From contig NZ_FSRT01000003.1 of assembly GCF_900143015.1 (NCBI RefSeq), forward strand, positions 248,001-312,000: a stretch of DNA of 64,000 nucleotides, read 5' to 3'. Each line of letters begins with the position of its first letter. Positions within the stretch are counted from its first letter, which is position 1. The DNA comes from Fibrobacter sp. UWB11. GTDB lineage: Bacteria > Fibrobacterota > Fibrobacteria > Fibrobacterales > Fibrobacteraceae. A program made the translations under genes and the position numbers. Below the pieces are notes generated by a model. The model worked only from the letters and a program-made list of their open reading frames with translations, was not told the DNA's origin and did not search any database. Of this stretch, positions 1 through 9,785 are shown piece by piece.

Positions 1-543
1 ATTCCGGCAGAACGCCTCACAGCACTTGAAGTGGCAAAACGTCAAGTGGGTTACGTACTCCAGAACGCAGCGCTGATTTCAAACCTGAGAGTCATAGATA
101 ATATCGCCCTCCCGCTCCGTTACCACAAAATAGGAACCGAGGCCGAAATCAACAAGAAAGTCAACATGGCAATGGACTTGATGCGTGTCCGTAATTTTGC
201 GACCATGTTCCCGCACGAACTCAGCGTAGGCATGCAAAAACGTGTCGCCATTGCTAGATCCTGGGTGAGAGACCCGAAGCTCCTTCTTATGGACGAACCG
301 ACCGCAGGGCTCGACAACTACAACCGCAGAAATCTCATGCCGTTGATCGACAACATGCGAACCATGTTCAAGACGTCCATCATCATCGTCACGCACGACC
401 TTACAATTGCGAAGGAACTGGATTGCAACCTCGTATTTTTGCACAAGAAAAAGCTTACCGAACCGCACTCTTTTGATTACTGGCTCCACTCGGATAGCGA
501 AATTTCCAAAGACCAGTTCCGCGACCTTCAATCCAATGTTTAG
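1..543 (+). CDS. ABC transporter ATP-binding protein, MlaF-like (5' end missing)
   Basis: The reading frame is open from base 1, so the gene begins upstream; the first GTG in view (31) is internal. The visible part covers a Q-loop region (VGYVLQNAALISNLRV), the ABC signature LSVGMQKRVAIAR, a Walker B (LLLMDEPTAGLD) and the switch histidine (IIVTHDL). The Walker A lies off the window. The short length after the H-loop and the signature variant LSVGMQKR (usually LSGGMRKR) fit the MlaF/Ttg2A group, ATPases of inner-membrane lipid transporters that work with MlaE and MCE proteins. That assignment is inference, supported only loosely by an MCE protein gene at 31595. The Ser in place of the first signature Gly is a minor oddity. 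pyrC follows after 44 bases. Confidence 0.8.
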   Translation: MPAERLTALEVAKRQVGYVLQNAALISNLRVIDNIALPLRYHKIGTEAEINKKVNMAMDLMRVRNFATMFPHELSVGMQKRVAIARSWVRDPKLLLMDEPTAGLDNYNRRNLMPLIDNMRTMFKTSIIIVTHDLTIAKELDCNLVFLHKKKLTEPHSFDYWLHSDSEISKDQFRDLQSNV

Positions 544-587
544 TTCTGAATTCAGATTTCAGAACGGACATTTTTTAGAGAAACCAA

Positions 588-1619
588 ATGAATTCTTCGA
601 CTACAAACAACACCGAACTTACCCTTCCTTTACCAGACGATTTCCATGCGCATTTGCGCCAGGGCGAACTGATGCCCGGTTATGTCCGTGATCTCGTAAG
701 CCAGTTTGGCCGCGCCATCATTATGCCGAACACCGTCCCCGCCATGACAAGCGCAGCGGCAATTGCAGATTACAAAAAGCAAATTCTCGAAGCCGCAGCC
801 CCTGTGCGCCCGGATTTCGAACCGCTCATGACATTCAAGCTGAACCCGAACTACACGGAACAGGACTTGAAAGACATGATGGCCATAGGTGTTGTCGCCG
901 GCAAATACTACCCCGCAGGAGTCACTACCAACAGTGCCGACGGTATCAGCGATTTTGAAGCAGTATTCCCCGTTGTCGCCATGATGGAAAAACTCGGACT
1001 CGTCCTTTGCGTTCATGGCGAAGAACCAGGTGAATTCTGCCTTGACCGCGAACCCGCATTCATCAAGCGCGTCGAAACGCTTGCCGAAAAGTTCCCGAAA
1101 CTCCGCATTGTATTCGAGCATTTGAGCAGTGCAAAGTCTGTCGAAGCCGTCAAGCGCCTCCCCGCAAATGTTGCCGCCACATTCACGGTGCATCACTTGA
1201 TGATGACCTTGGACGATATCGTCGGCGATGCACTGCGCCCGCACCACTTCTGCAAACCGCTACCCAAGCGCCCCGAAGACCGCAAGGCAATCCGCGAAGC
1301 GGCCTTCAGCGGCAATCCAAAATTCTTCCTCGGCACCGATTCCGCCCCCCACCAGCAGGGCAAAAAGGAATGTCCGTGCGGAGCCGCCGGGGTCTATAGC
1401 GCCCCCGTCGCCATCCCGCTCTTGGTACAGGAATTTGACCGCGCAGGCGCTCTCGACAAACTCCCGAATTTCATCGCGGGATTCGGCGCCGACTTTTACG
1501 GTCTACCGCGCACAACAAAGCAAATCAAGGTTGTCAAGGAATCATGGACTGTTCCTGCAATCGTGAACGGAGTTGTGCCGCTCGCCGCCGGACAAACGCT
1601 CGAATGGAAACTGAAATAA
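588..1619 (+). CDS. pyrC: Dihydroorotase (class II)
   Basis: Catalyses reversible cyclisation of carbamoyl aspartate to dihydroorotate, the third step of pyrimidine synthesis, in the cytoplasm. The 343-residue length and metal ligands match the E. coli type enzyme: HxH at His20 and His22 followed by Arg24 (DDFHAHLRQG), the carbamylated lysine Lys106 (AGKYYPAG), His143 (VHGEE), His178 (FEHLS) and Asp251 (GTDSAPHQQGKKE). All catalytic residues are intact. A rho-independent terminator follows the stop. Another pyrimidine gene, pyrF, lies far away at 34336 in an isoprenoid operon, so the pathway is dispersed here. Confidence 0.97.
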   Translation: MNSSTTNNTELTLPLPDDFHAHLRQGELMPGYVRDLVSQFGRAIIMPNTVPAMTSAAAIADYKKQILEAAAPVRPDFEPLMTFKLNPNYTEQDLKDMMAIGVVAGKYYPAGVTTNSADGISDFEAVFPVVAMMEKLGLVLCVHGEEPGEFCLDREPAFIKRVETLAEKFPKLRIVFEHLSSAKSVEAVKRLPANVAATFTVHHLMMTLDDIVGDALRPHHFCKPLPKRPEDRKAIREAAFSGNPKFFLGTDSAPHQQGKKECPCGAAGVYSAPVAIPLLVQEFDRAGALDKLPNFIAGFGADFYGLPRTTKQIKVVKESWTVPAIVNGVVPLAAGQTLEWKLK

Positions 1620-1663
1620 TGACTTAAACCGCATTTTTCATGCAAAATGCGCAAATTTCATAC

Positions 1664-1691
1664 AAAAATTCGTCTGAAAAGGCGAATTTTT
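1664..1691 (+). terminator. Rho-independent terminator after pyrC
   Basis: A stem of about 11 pairs (arm AAAAATTCGTC, arm GGCGAATTTTT with one G-T pair) closes a short A-rich loop and runs straight into a run of T, 45 bases after the pyrC stop. Confidence 0.8.
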
Positions 1692-1791
1692 TTTGTACAT
1701 ATAAAAAAATTTTTCCTTATTTGCTTTTTTTACTTATATTAGAAAAGCTAATCCAAAGGAATCATACCATATTTCAATCGGAGGTTTCATA

Positions 1792-2406
1792 ATGAATTTG
1801 GTAAAAACAATTGGTCGTTTTCTTCCGGTAGCCCTCTCCCTCGCAGTGCTCGTAGCCTGCGGCGATAAGAAATCTGAAAAGCCAGCTCCAGTCAAGCAGC
1901 CCGAACCAGCAAAGGTCGAAGCTCCGGCACCGGAACCAGAACAGCCGGCTCCGTTTGACTTCTCCAAGTTTGCAGCCATCAAGAACAACTCTCAGGTATA
2001 CTTGACCACCCGTGGCGAAGTTGAAGCATTCCTCAACGACGCATTTGCCAAGGTCGAAAATGGTCAGGCTTCTGCAATCGAATTCCCGAACGTCAGCAGC
2101 CTCTTTGAACTTGCTAGCGCAGAACTCAGCAGCGAAGGCCGCGCCATCATCGCTGAACTTGCACCGAAGTTCGCAAAGACCAACATGGAAGCCTCCATTC
2201 TCGTTGAAGGCTACACCTGCGACCTCGGCGGAGTTGCTTACAACGATGAACTTTCTCAGCGCCGCGCCGAAACTGTCAAGGCAGAAATTGCCAAGTACAT
2301 TCCGGCATCCAAGATCACTGCTAAGTGGTATGGCAAGCGCATGTTCAAGAAGTTCAAGTACGGTTCTAGAGAAGAATACCGCCGCGTGAACATCCGCATC
2401 CAGTAA
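1792..2406 (+). CDS. OmpA-family peptidoglycan-associated lipoprotein
   Basis: A 204-residue exported protein. The start is fixed by GGAGGT six bases before ATG. A signal peptide ends in a lipobox (LVAC, Cys23 as lipidated residue), followed by a Pro/Glu/Lys/Ala-rich linker of about 35 residues (repeats of PAP/EPA) that could span from the outer membrane. Residues about 95-204 form an OmpA C-terminal domain, with ELSSEGRAIIAEL, EGYTCDLGG and NDELSQRRAETVKA in the usual order of the peptidoglycan-binding fold. Expected role: tethering the outer membrane to peptidoglycan, as for Pal. No tol genes are adjacent, so it may be a Pal paralogue. It stands alone between two terminators. Confidence 0.9.
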   Translation: MNLVKTIGRFLPVALSLAVLVACGDKKSEKPAPVKQPEPAKVEAPAPEPEQPAPFDFSKFAAIKNNSQVYLTTRGEVEAFLNDAFAKVENGQASAIEFPNVSSLFELASAELSSEGRAIIAELAPKFAKTNMEASILVEGYTCDLGGVAYNDELSQRRAETVKAEIAKYIPASKITAKWYGKRMFKKFKYGSREEYRRVNIRIQ

Positions 2407-2436
2407 TTCTTCTTTACGGATAAACATCACAGTTTG

Positions 2437-2466
2437 AAAAAGTCCCGCTCATTGGCGGGACTTTTT
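2437..2466. terminator. Bidirectional rho-independent terminator
   Basis: A perfect 12-pair inverted repeat (AAAAAGTCCCGC and GCGGGACTTTTT) with a 6-base loop lies between the convergent ends of the OmpA lipoprotein gene and the minus-strand TPR gene. The A-run and T-run make it usable in both directions. Confidence 0.9.
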
Positions 2467-2493
2467 CGTTATAGAAATTAAAGGAAATTGCCA

Positions 2494-4524
2494 TCAATAT
2501 TTAAGCGATGACATCTTGGTGATATTTCCATCAGCATCGAATGTTATATTGAAATAACCTTTACCTTCAAGAGTGCTTATAAAAAGCGGAACTGTCTTCG
2601 ATGCAAAAGAGGATTGCTTTTCAAAAGAGACATCAATGTTTTCGCCATTTAAAACAACCGACGACGCAAGCACCGCATCTTTGCTATTCAGTTCCCCGAA
2701 CGAGAAGAACGGATTTAGCGCCACCAAGAATCTCGGGAAATGGAATACCATTTTCTTTGAACCAACGACACTACTCAACAGACCTTCTTTTTCTTTCATT
2801 TCGTAAGAACAGCCCGTAGTCAACTGAAAGAGCGTTGCCTTGCTAAAGCGCTTACCGCTCATCTTTTTCGAAATATTCGTACGCTTAATTTTGTCTTCAT
2901 CGACCCAGATAATCAAGCTATCCGTCATGATAATCGCTCTTGCAGAAACAATATCTTCAACGCTGTTCTTTTGCTTTCCGTACAATTCGTAATTCAATTG
3001 GAGTTTTCCGAAATTTGCCTTAGAATAAGGTTCGATGTTATTGATTGTTGTTTCCATCTTTTTGACCAAATAATCATCGGCATACATATCGGTCAGGTGC
3101 AAGCAAATAAACAGGCGGACATTGGAAAGGCGCTTATCGGAGCGGTTTTCAATTTCAATAGCAAGTTTATCCGAGAACGAAAGTGTCGGATTGTACGTTT
3201 GCAAATCCAAGAAAGAATGTTCCTCGAAAATCATGTCCAAGATTTTGGGCATATACTGTTCGACAAACTTCATGTCAGAAATCAAGTAATCATACACTTC
3301 CTGATTTCCACGACGGAAAAAGTGCTTTAAAATTTCTTCTTTGGCAGCGGAGTAATTTTCTTTGTTGTAGGCGACCATTGCCTTTTGGAAGTTCGGTGAA
3401 TAGAATCCAAAGCCTTCCATCATGGACTTGTAATGCTTCAACACGACATGGCCTTCTTTAGACTTCAGAATATAATTGCGGTAATTGTAGGAATTGTACA
3501 TGTCCAATAATTTTTCCGCTTCACGAGGATATTCTACAGAAGACTGGTCAAACAAAGTAGCAGCTTTCGCGTTATCGCCTTGCTGCGTGTAATAAGTACC
3601 AAGCAAAAGTAAAGCCGGTGCAGCTTTATCAGGATGTTCTTTTATGTATTGGTTCAGAATGTCGCGGGCGTTATCCGCATTATGCACATCACCGGAAACG
3701 TCTAGACCCTTTTCTGCTTTATAAAGCAAGCAAAAAGATTTAAGCAGTTGCGATTCTGAATCGGTAGGATACTTCTGCAGCACAGCATTGAGCGATTCAA
3801 GTGCACCATCGATATCGCCATTGTTAATTGCAAGATACGCCTTGTCACGCAACAAGCACATTTCATTCCACATCGCCAAATACTTCAAATAAAGTACAGA
3901 GTATTCACTCAAGTAATTCAAATACGCATCTTTATTTTCTTCCAGCGCTTTTTTGGCGCTCTTTTCTATTTCATCATTCTTCAAAATCTCGTTATAAAAA
4001 TTTGCACCCGAAGATACACCTACCGTTGCAAGCGATAAAAATGCAGTAGGATCAAATCCTCCCGTTGCAGCAATTTGAGCAATCGGAGATGTCACATTCT
4101 TAAGATCTACAGATTTTTTTATGGCGTTCCAATAACGTTTCTTTTGCGTTTCGTTCAAATCATATTCTGCCGAACGGATTCCCTTGTACAACGGGAGCAG
4201 TTTCTTTTCTGCTTCAAGGACTTCATCCGGGATTCCGCTGTAATCTTGAGTTGCCAAAAATTGCAAATACTCAAACATGCTCTCGGTCGTCGAATAGCCA
4301 TCGTTCAAAATATGGAACAAGCGAATTGTCTTTTCGAGATCAAGCGGTTTATCATCACGCTTTTGAGGAATACTTTGTTCCTCTTTTTCTGCATTTTCAA
4401 AAACAGTCTCTACAGAATCAATTTCTTTTTGAATTTCAACTTTTTTAGAATGATGCGACACCAAAAGATACGCGACAGGAATCGCGATAACGATAACCAA
4501 GAATAACAAGCAACCTTTTTTCAT
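2494..4524 (-). CDS. Membrane-anchored TPR protein of unknown function
   Basis: A 676-residue protein I do not recognise as a named family. The N-terminus (MKKGCLLFLVIVIAIPVAYLL) is one hydrophobic helix, either an uncleaved anchor or signal; Cys5 is too near the start for a lipobox. A charged helical region follows, then at about residues 230-420 helical pairs typical of tetratricopeptide repeats (NNGDIDGALESLNAVLQKYP; LLGTYYTQQGDNAKAATLFD). The C-terminal 250 residues look beta-rich, with no motif I can name. The gene starts 18 bases after the upstream RyR-domain gene, so the two are very likely co-transcribed and may work together; a TPR partner would suit a scaffold or adaptor role (inference). 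Confidence 0.75.
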   Translation of the reverse strand: MKKGCLLFLVIVIAIPVAYLLVSHHSKKVEIQKEIDSVETVFENAEKEEQSIPQKRDDKPLDLEKTIRLFHILNDGYSTTESMFEYLQFLATQDYSGIPDEVLEAEKKLLPLYKGIRSAEYDLNETQKKRYWNAIKKSVDLKNVTSPIAQIAATGGFDPTAFLSLATVGVSSGANFYNEILKNDEIEKSAKKALEENKDAYLNYLSEYSVLYLKYLAMWNEMCLLRDKAYLAINNGDIDGALESLNAVLQKYPTDSESQLLKSFCLLYKAEKGLDVSGDVHNADNARDILNQYIKEHPDKAAPALLLLGTYYTQQGDNAKAATLFDQSSVEYPREAEKLLDMYNSYNYRNYILKSKEGHVVLKHYKSMMEGFGFYSPNFQKAMVAYNKENYSAAKEEILKHFFRRGNQEVYDYLISDMKFVEQYMPKILDMIFEEHSFLDLQTYNPTLSFSDKLAIEIENRSDKRLSNVRLFICLHLTDMYADDYLVKKMETTINNIEPYSKANFGKLQLNYELYGKQKNSVEDIVSARAIIMTDSLIIWVDEDKIKRTNISKKMSGKRFSKATLFQLTTGCSYEMKEKEGLLSSVVGSKKMVFHFPRFLVALNPFFSFGELNSKDAVLASSVVLNGENIDVSFEKQSSFASKTVPLFISTLEGKGYFNITFDADGNITKMSSLKY

Positions 4525-4542
4525 TTTTAGCCTTTCGAAATA

Positions 4543-6189
4543 TTATCCGTTCATAATGTATTCAGCATTTTCAAGGATATAAGAATCCTTCATCTTCATG
4601 TCTTCAGGCAAGCGATCAAAAGGAATGATATCGTGACGAGTAAATGTTCTTTCGTCGGTCGGACCAGAGCGATACCCCATCAAAAGCATGGACATCATCC
4701 AACGGCGATGTTCAGCATCGCGTAATAGGGAATCGTCATCCGTGATTTCAAAGCAGCGTTTGCGAAGGGGCAATGCGTTTGCACAATAAATCGATGCGGT
4801 CTTATCGGCTTCACTCAAACGATACCACAATTTTTCTTCGGTATCGCGCGTATCGGGATTCAGATGGCGTTCGCGAACATAGTTAGCACGTTGCCCGCGT
4901 TCTACACGCCTAGAATGTACAAACTCCTTCATTTCGTCAATGTCGCCCATAATGCGCACATAGCCGTACATTCCACTTTCGTTGATGTTCTTGATGATTT
5001 CGTCATTGGCTTCACGCCAGTAAACGGCGATGTCGGCATTGTCATAAACAGCACGCGGCAAATGCACAAGTGTCGAAATCGCCTTGGATGCATCTTCCTT
5101 ACAAATGCACACCACAAGACGTTCCTTGGGGCTTGCCGCTACGGCCGCAATAAAATTACGAGCCAAATCCGCTTCGCAGTATGCATCTACAAAATTCCAC
5201 TCCACATCAAGATAGTCGCCACGCGATGTTTCGGGATCATGAGTGACTTTGTTACCATTCGCGTCGACATAGGTGTATTTGGAGAGTCTAAAAAGTCCCA
5301 TGCGAGAAACAACTAGACGGTCTACCCACTTTTCACAATCTTCATCGACAAAGGTTATGCACGTTTTTAAATTTGTTCGTTTAAAATTAGGATAATGGCA
5401 CACGTTTGCAACAGCAAAAGCAACCGCCTGAGCAATGGGACCCGTGCCAATCAGCACCACATGCAAACGTTCATTTTCGGCTTCGCGGATGGTCGGCAAA
5501 AAATCCGTTCCGACAAGCAACTGTTCCGACATGAATTCGTATTCATTAAATACGTCGACCAGCAAATGACCTTTATTCTGTTCCGGCGCCTTCAAGTACC
5601 ACAGCACTTCCGAAGTCGAAGGTTCGCACAAAAGCAAATGGCAATGGATATCGCGCATCGCCTTTTCGCTAATGGTGCGCAACACCTCAATGCAATGCAA
5701 GTTACGGGAATCACGTTCCGGGCCATCTTCGCCAATCACAAGAATCATATCGGCCAGAAGCGCACCCGCATAAAGCAAATCTTCTTCGCTTTCGTAATCT
5801 TTTTTATAATGGATAAAATGGCCATCAATATCGCGGCGGCTCATGACAACAATCGGACGCTTATCGCCTTTAAGTGCCCGCAGAATACTTTTGAGCTGGT
5901 GACCCGCGCCAAGCACAAGCACATGACCGCGAACATCGACATGCTTTTTGCCTTCACGCATCGATTCCGACGTATTCTTGAAAACATTAATCATGACGCT
6001 GATAAACAGCACCGCAAAAACAACATAGCCCGATAAAAAGCCCTTCCAGCCAAGTGACTTTTCGCCAAGCACCCAAGAGCCAAGCATCACACCGGCAACA
6101 AAAATAATCAGCGACAAGCCCAGCAAAATCAAAAGTTTCTTGGCGATTCCATTCGACCATGCGCCTTTTATTAGACCTTTAAAATTCAT
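4543..6189 (-). CDS. Two-TM membrane protein with tandem TrkA-N-like domains and C-terminal RyR domain
   Basis: A 548-residue protein. Two hydrophobic helices (about residues 18-42 and 52-71) are followed by two Rossmann units: GHVLVLGAGHQLKS near residue 90 and HVVLIGTGPIAQAVA near residue 245, each with the glycine-rich turn of TrkA-N/RCK nucleotide-binding domains. The last 100 residues match the RyR repeat (AEHRRWMMSMLLMGYRSG, then PFDRLPEDMKMKDSY), a module known from ryanodine receptors and from bacterial proteins. The loop between the two helices is only about ten residues and has no TVGYG-like selectivity filter, so it does not look like a normal K+ channel pore. Plausible role: membrane sensor of a nucleotide ligand (inference). 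It precedes the TPR gene by 18 bases. Confidence 0.85.
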   Translation of the reverse strand: MNFKGLIKGAWSNGIAKKLLILLGLSLIIFVAGVMLGSWVLGEKSLGWKGFLSGYVVFAVLFISVMINVFKNTSESMREGKKHVDVRGHVLVLGAGHQLKSILRALKGDKRPIVVMSRRDIDGHFIHYKKDYESEEDLLYAGALLADMILVIGEDGPERDSRNLHCIEVLRTISEKAMRDIHCHLLLCEPSTSEVLWYLKAPEQNKGHLLVDVFNEYEFMSEQLLVGTDFLPTIREAENERLHVVLIGTGPIAQAVAFAVANVCHYPNFKRTNLKTCITFVDEDCEKWVDRLVVSRMGLFRLSKYTYVDANGNKVTHDPETSRGDYLDVEWNFVDAYCEADLARNFIAAVAASPKERLVVCICKEDASKAISTLVHLPRAVYDNADIAVYWREANDEIIKNINESGMYGYVRIMGDIDEMKEFVHSRRVERGQRANYVRERHLNPDTRDTEEKLWYRLSEADKTASIYCANALPLRKRCFEITDDDSLLRDAEHRRWMMSMLLMGYRSGPTDERTFTRHDIIPFDRLPEDMKMKDSYILENAEYIMNG

Positions 6190-6248
6190 GATACGCCCCT
6201 GATAAATCCAATAATATTATTATAGCTAATTTTTTCGAGCACAACGCT

Positions 6249-9200
6249 TTAGCACTTGACGCCAGCACCACTGAGGACGCTACGGCCACCGCACGGAGTA
6301 ACTTCTATATGCGTAGGAAGTTCGCTCTTGACCAAATCCACATGCGTGATGACTCCTAGAAGTTTGCCTTTTTCCTGCTGCATTTTCTGAAGCACAATGA
6401 CCGTCTCCTGGAGCATCTTGGAATCAAGCGTTCCAAAGCCTTCATCGAGAAACATCGAATCAATGCGCACATTTCTGCTTGCAAGCGTCGAGATTCCAAG
6501 CGCAAGCGAGAGACTTACAAGGAATCCTTCGCCACCAGAAATATTGTCAATCGGGCGCACAGCATCGCTGTTGTCATGATCGACAAGCTGAATATTAAGT
6601 GTATTCGGTTCAGTAATCATTTCATAACGCGGGAACATATCGCGCAGATAGCTATTTGCAATTTTCAGCAAATTACGCAGCGTAATCGTCTGGATAAAGC
6701 GAACAAATACATCGCCATTGCCCGTATCAAGCCTATTGCCGTTAAACCAGCGTTGCATCTGTTCCCAGTCAGCGCGTTTCGACTTGAGTTTTGCAAGTTC
6801 CGCCTGCATGTCATTGAACCTTTGACGAAGCTGAGCGTCATTTTCCTTTTGCGCAGCCCAAGTGGCAAGATTTACAGTGCACTCATTCAGTTTAGCCTTA
6901 GCCGATTCGCTATTGTGCTTTGCCAAATCTTCGGATTCTTCGAAGTTTCGCTTCTCTAAATGTTTGGCGAGCTGATCATTAAAATTCTTGACCGAAGTCT
7001 GTGCAGTTGTTAAATTGTCTTCAACATTCTTTTGTATTTGCTGAAGCGACTTGCGTTCGGCTTCGGGAAGTTTTGCAGCAATAAACTCTTGTTCATCCGC
7101 AAAGGATTTTGACGATAGATTTTCAAGGAACAGTGTTTGCGTTTGTGCAAGTTTCTGTTTTGCATCAGCAATACGACGTTCCAATTCCACAATAGAATTG
7201 TCTAGCGCAATTTTAGCTTCACGCATTTGCTGTTCTTTACGGAGCGATTCACTGGCCAAGGCTTCTGCAGACTCACGTAAAGTTCGCGCCTTATTACGTT
7301 CTACTTCAACTGATTTCTCGCCAAAAATTTCCTTGCGTTTTGCATCAAGCGTATTCAGATTTTGCTGAATTTCATTTTGCTTGGCAGAAGCTTCTTCCAA
7401 CCGCACCTTTGCGCGAGCAAAATTGTCTTGATGTTGGACTTTAGCAGAATGGTCCATATTCAAATCATTCTCAACTTTGACCTTTTTCTCCTGCGCTTTT
7501 TTCCACCAAGAATTTTTCTTTTCCAACTCAGCAACCAAAGTGTCAATATCTTCCATGCGGACATTCGAAAACCATTCTGCAAAAGCAGTTTCAACATCCT
7601 GAGAAATTTTCTGCAATTTGGATTGAGACTTTTTAAGCGATTCTTCTACGGCATTTGCTTCGCTAACAATATTTGCACGATTTACTGCAGCTTGATTTAC
7701 TTCGTTCTGCAAAGATTCGAACTTTTCTTTTTTCTGCAGATAAACATTCTTCAGTTCAGAAACCTTTTGTAGAATTTCGCGTGCTGTTTCAATTGATGCC
7801 GACAACTTCCACGATTCGAGTTTTACATTCAATTGTTCAAGCGAACGCGATTCATCATCCGCGCTTTCGTTCTTTTTGCGCAGACATTCATCAAGCACTT
7901 CTTCAAAATATTTCTGCTGCGTTGCAAAGCCATCGAGCGCACGCTGGACCAGTTCCATTTCACCATTGATTTTGCGCAATTCATCTGCAAAATCATTCAA
8001 GCGGTCAGCTCCATTTTCAACCTTTTCGGCATTTTCACAAGAAACGTGCTCTCGAGAGCCACAGACAGGGCAAGGCTCGCCTGACTTTAAGTGATGACGC
8101 AATTCTGCAACAACAACAGGAATATCGTCCTGAATAATCCTTTCTTTCTCTTTTTGCAAAGACGATATTTTTTCAAAAGACTGAGCACTCTCCGCCTTTA
8201 CATTATCAAGTTGTTTTTGTTTTGCATCTATTTCGACTTGCAAACGTTCAAGTTCCTTTCGCTGACGTTCCGCATCATCTGCAAGGCGATTCATTTCAGG
8301 AAGTATATTTACAAGTTCTGCATCGACTTGATGTTCCGTCAAATACTCCTGCAATATTTGCAATTCCCTTTTCTGCGTTTCAAAATCAGCATCAAAATTT
8401 TGCAGGGATTTTTTAAGATTTTCAAGTTTCTGGATTTCATCAGATACATTTTCGCTTTCAGATTTCCATTCTGCAATCTGCGATTTCAAAAGCGAAATTT
8501 GTCCATCAATCAATTCATCTTTCGAATTTTCTGCAATGTACTTCGTAACTTTTTCCAAAGCCTGTTCATTATCAGAAATCCGTTTATCTGTTTCACCAAT
8601 TTTCTTTTGAGCGTCCTCGGATTCGGCCACAGACTTTGCAACAGAATCGTTTACATTTTGGAGTTGACCTCGAGCATTTCGAATATCAACATCTAGCGAC
8701 GAAACTTGTTCCCACACCGTTTCATTTGCAGAGTAATCCGCTTTGCACTTTTCAAAAGCAGCCTGTGCTTCGCGATTTTTCACAGAAGCCTGTTCAAGAT
8801 CAGATACAGCAGCCGGAAGCTTTCCCTTATTTTCTACAAGTTGCGATTCAATGCGTGCAAGATTTTCACGTACAGAATTAAATTCGACAAAAGACGATTC
8901 CACTTCTTGAGCATGCAAAGCGCGTTCTAACTTATTGCGATTCGGTTCAAATTCTGCTTTTGCACGTTCCGCATTTTCAAGCTGTATTTTTGCATCCGAC
9001 AAAAGCTTTTCAAAGCCATGCAGATTTTCAAACCATGTGCAAATATAAAGGAGACGTTCTGCATCTTTTGCAAGCGTTTGCTTTTGCAACTCCGCCGCAG
9101 AAATTTTCGTATTCAAATCCGTGAGTTCTTCTTCGCTCAATAAACTCACATCACCCATTTTACGTTCAACATCTTCGACAGCTTTATCGGCGCTTGCATA

Positions 9201-9776
9201 CAAATCATGAACAGCCACTGCAATTTTTCTATAGATACCATCACCCGTAAGCTTTTCGAGAATCGCGGCGCGTTCATTTTCATTACACTTCAAGAACTTA
9301 TTAAATTCGCCCTGCGCAAGCATCATCGACTTTGTAAATTGGCCAAAATCAAGACCAATCACGCGAGTCATTGTAGCTTCAATTTCAGACTGTTTCGAGA
9401 ACGAACATTCTACCGTTTGTGCGGTCTCGTCCGTCAGCACCCAAGAATACTTTTGAAGTTTATTCGTTCTTGCAGAACGGTGTTGTTCCCAACGGGCAGA
9501 ATAAATAGTATTGCCACATTCAAAAAACACCTTTGCATAGCAATTCTTGGCGCCATAAGTCATCACTTCATTGGATTCGCCCACAATGGCACCCAAGCGA
9601 GGCGTTTTACCATACAAGCCAAGGCAAATAGCATCAAGGATAGAAGTCTTTCCAGAACCGGTCGGACCCGAAATGCAAAACATACCGCTTTTTGCAAAAT
9701 CCGGGGACTCAAAATCAATCGTCCATTCGTGAGCAAGGGAGTTAATATTGCAAAATTCAATTTTCTTAATTTTCAT
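6249..9776 (-). CDS. sbcC: Exonuclease subunit SbcC (Rad50-like ATPase)
   Basis: The 1175-residue ATPase of the SbcCD nuclease, which trims hairpins and blocked DNA ends. Walker A (GPTGSGKTSILDA) is near residue 38. Long heptad-rich coiled coils fill residues about 180-1000, split by the zinc hook CPVCG near residue 568. The signature NISGGEGFLVSLSLALG lies near residue 1078 and Walker B FLDEGFGTLD near residue 1107. All parts of an intact SMC-type head are visible and the length is normal. SbcD lies nine bases upstream in the same direction, so the two subunits are co-transcribed. RmuC lies just upstream of that. Confidence 0.97.
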   Translation of the reverse strand: MKIKKIEFCNINSLAHEWTIDFESPDFAKSGMFCISGPTGSGKTSILDAICLGLYGKTPRLGAIVGESNEVMTYGAKNCYAKVFFECGNTIYSARWEQHRSARTNKLQKYSWVLTDETAQTVECSFSKQSEIEATMTRVIGLDFGQFTKSMMLAQGEFNKFLKCNENERAAILEKLTGDGIYRKIAVAVHDLYASADKAVEDVERKMGDVSLLSEEELTDLNTKISAAELQKQTLAKDAERLLYICTWFENLHGFEKLLSDAKIQLENAERAKAEFEPNRNKLERALHAQEVESSFVEFNSVRENLARIESQLVENKGKLPAAVSDLEQASVKNREAQAAFEKCKADYSANETVWEQVSSLDVDIRNARGQLQNVNDSVAKSVAESEDAQKKIGETDKRISDNEQALEKVTKYIAENSKDELIDGQISLLKSQIAEWKSESENVSDEIQKLENLKKSLQNFDADFETQKRELQILQEYLTEHQVDAELVNILPEMNRLADDAERQRKELERLQVEIDAKQKQLDNVKAESAQSFEKISSLQKEKERIIQDDIPVVVAELRHHLKSGEPCPVCGSREHVSCENAEKVENGADRLNDFADELRKINGEMELVQRALDGFATQQKYFEEVLDECLRKKNESADDESRSLEQLNVKLESWKLSASIETAREILQKVSELKNVYLQKKEKFESLQNEVNQAAVNRANIVSEANAVEESLKKSQSKLQKISQDVETAFAEWFSNVRMEDIDTLVAELEKKNSWWKKAQEKKVKVENDLNMDHSAKVQHQDNFARAKVRLEEASAKQNEIQQNLNTLDAKRKEIFGEKSVEVERNKARTLRESAEALASESLRKEQQMREAKIALDNSIVELERRIADAKQKLAQTQTLFLENLSSKSFADEQEFIAAKLPEAERKSLQQIQKNVEDNLTTAQTSVKNFNDQLAKHLEKRNFEESEDLAKHNSESAKAKLNECTVNLATWAAQKENDAQLRQRFNDMQAELAKLKSKRADWEQMQRWFNGNRLDTGNGDVFVRFIQTITLRNLLKIANSYLRDMFPRYEMITEPNTLNIQLVDHDNSDAVRPIDNISGGEGFLVSLSLALGISTLASRNVRIDSMFLDEGFGTLDSKMLQETVIVLQKMQQEKGKLLGVITHVDLVKSELPTHIEVTPCGGRSVLSGAGVKC

Positions 9777-9785
9777 CGTACACCC

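Noticed and set aside
5980-6150. Potassium channel pore in the RyR-domain protein
   Set aside because: The two helices are joined by about ten residues with no pore helix and no TVGYG-like filter.
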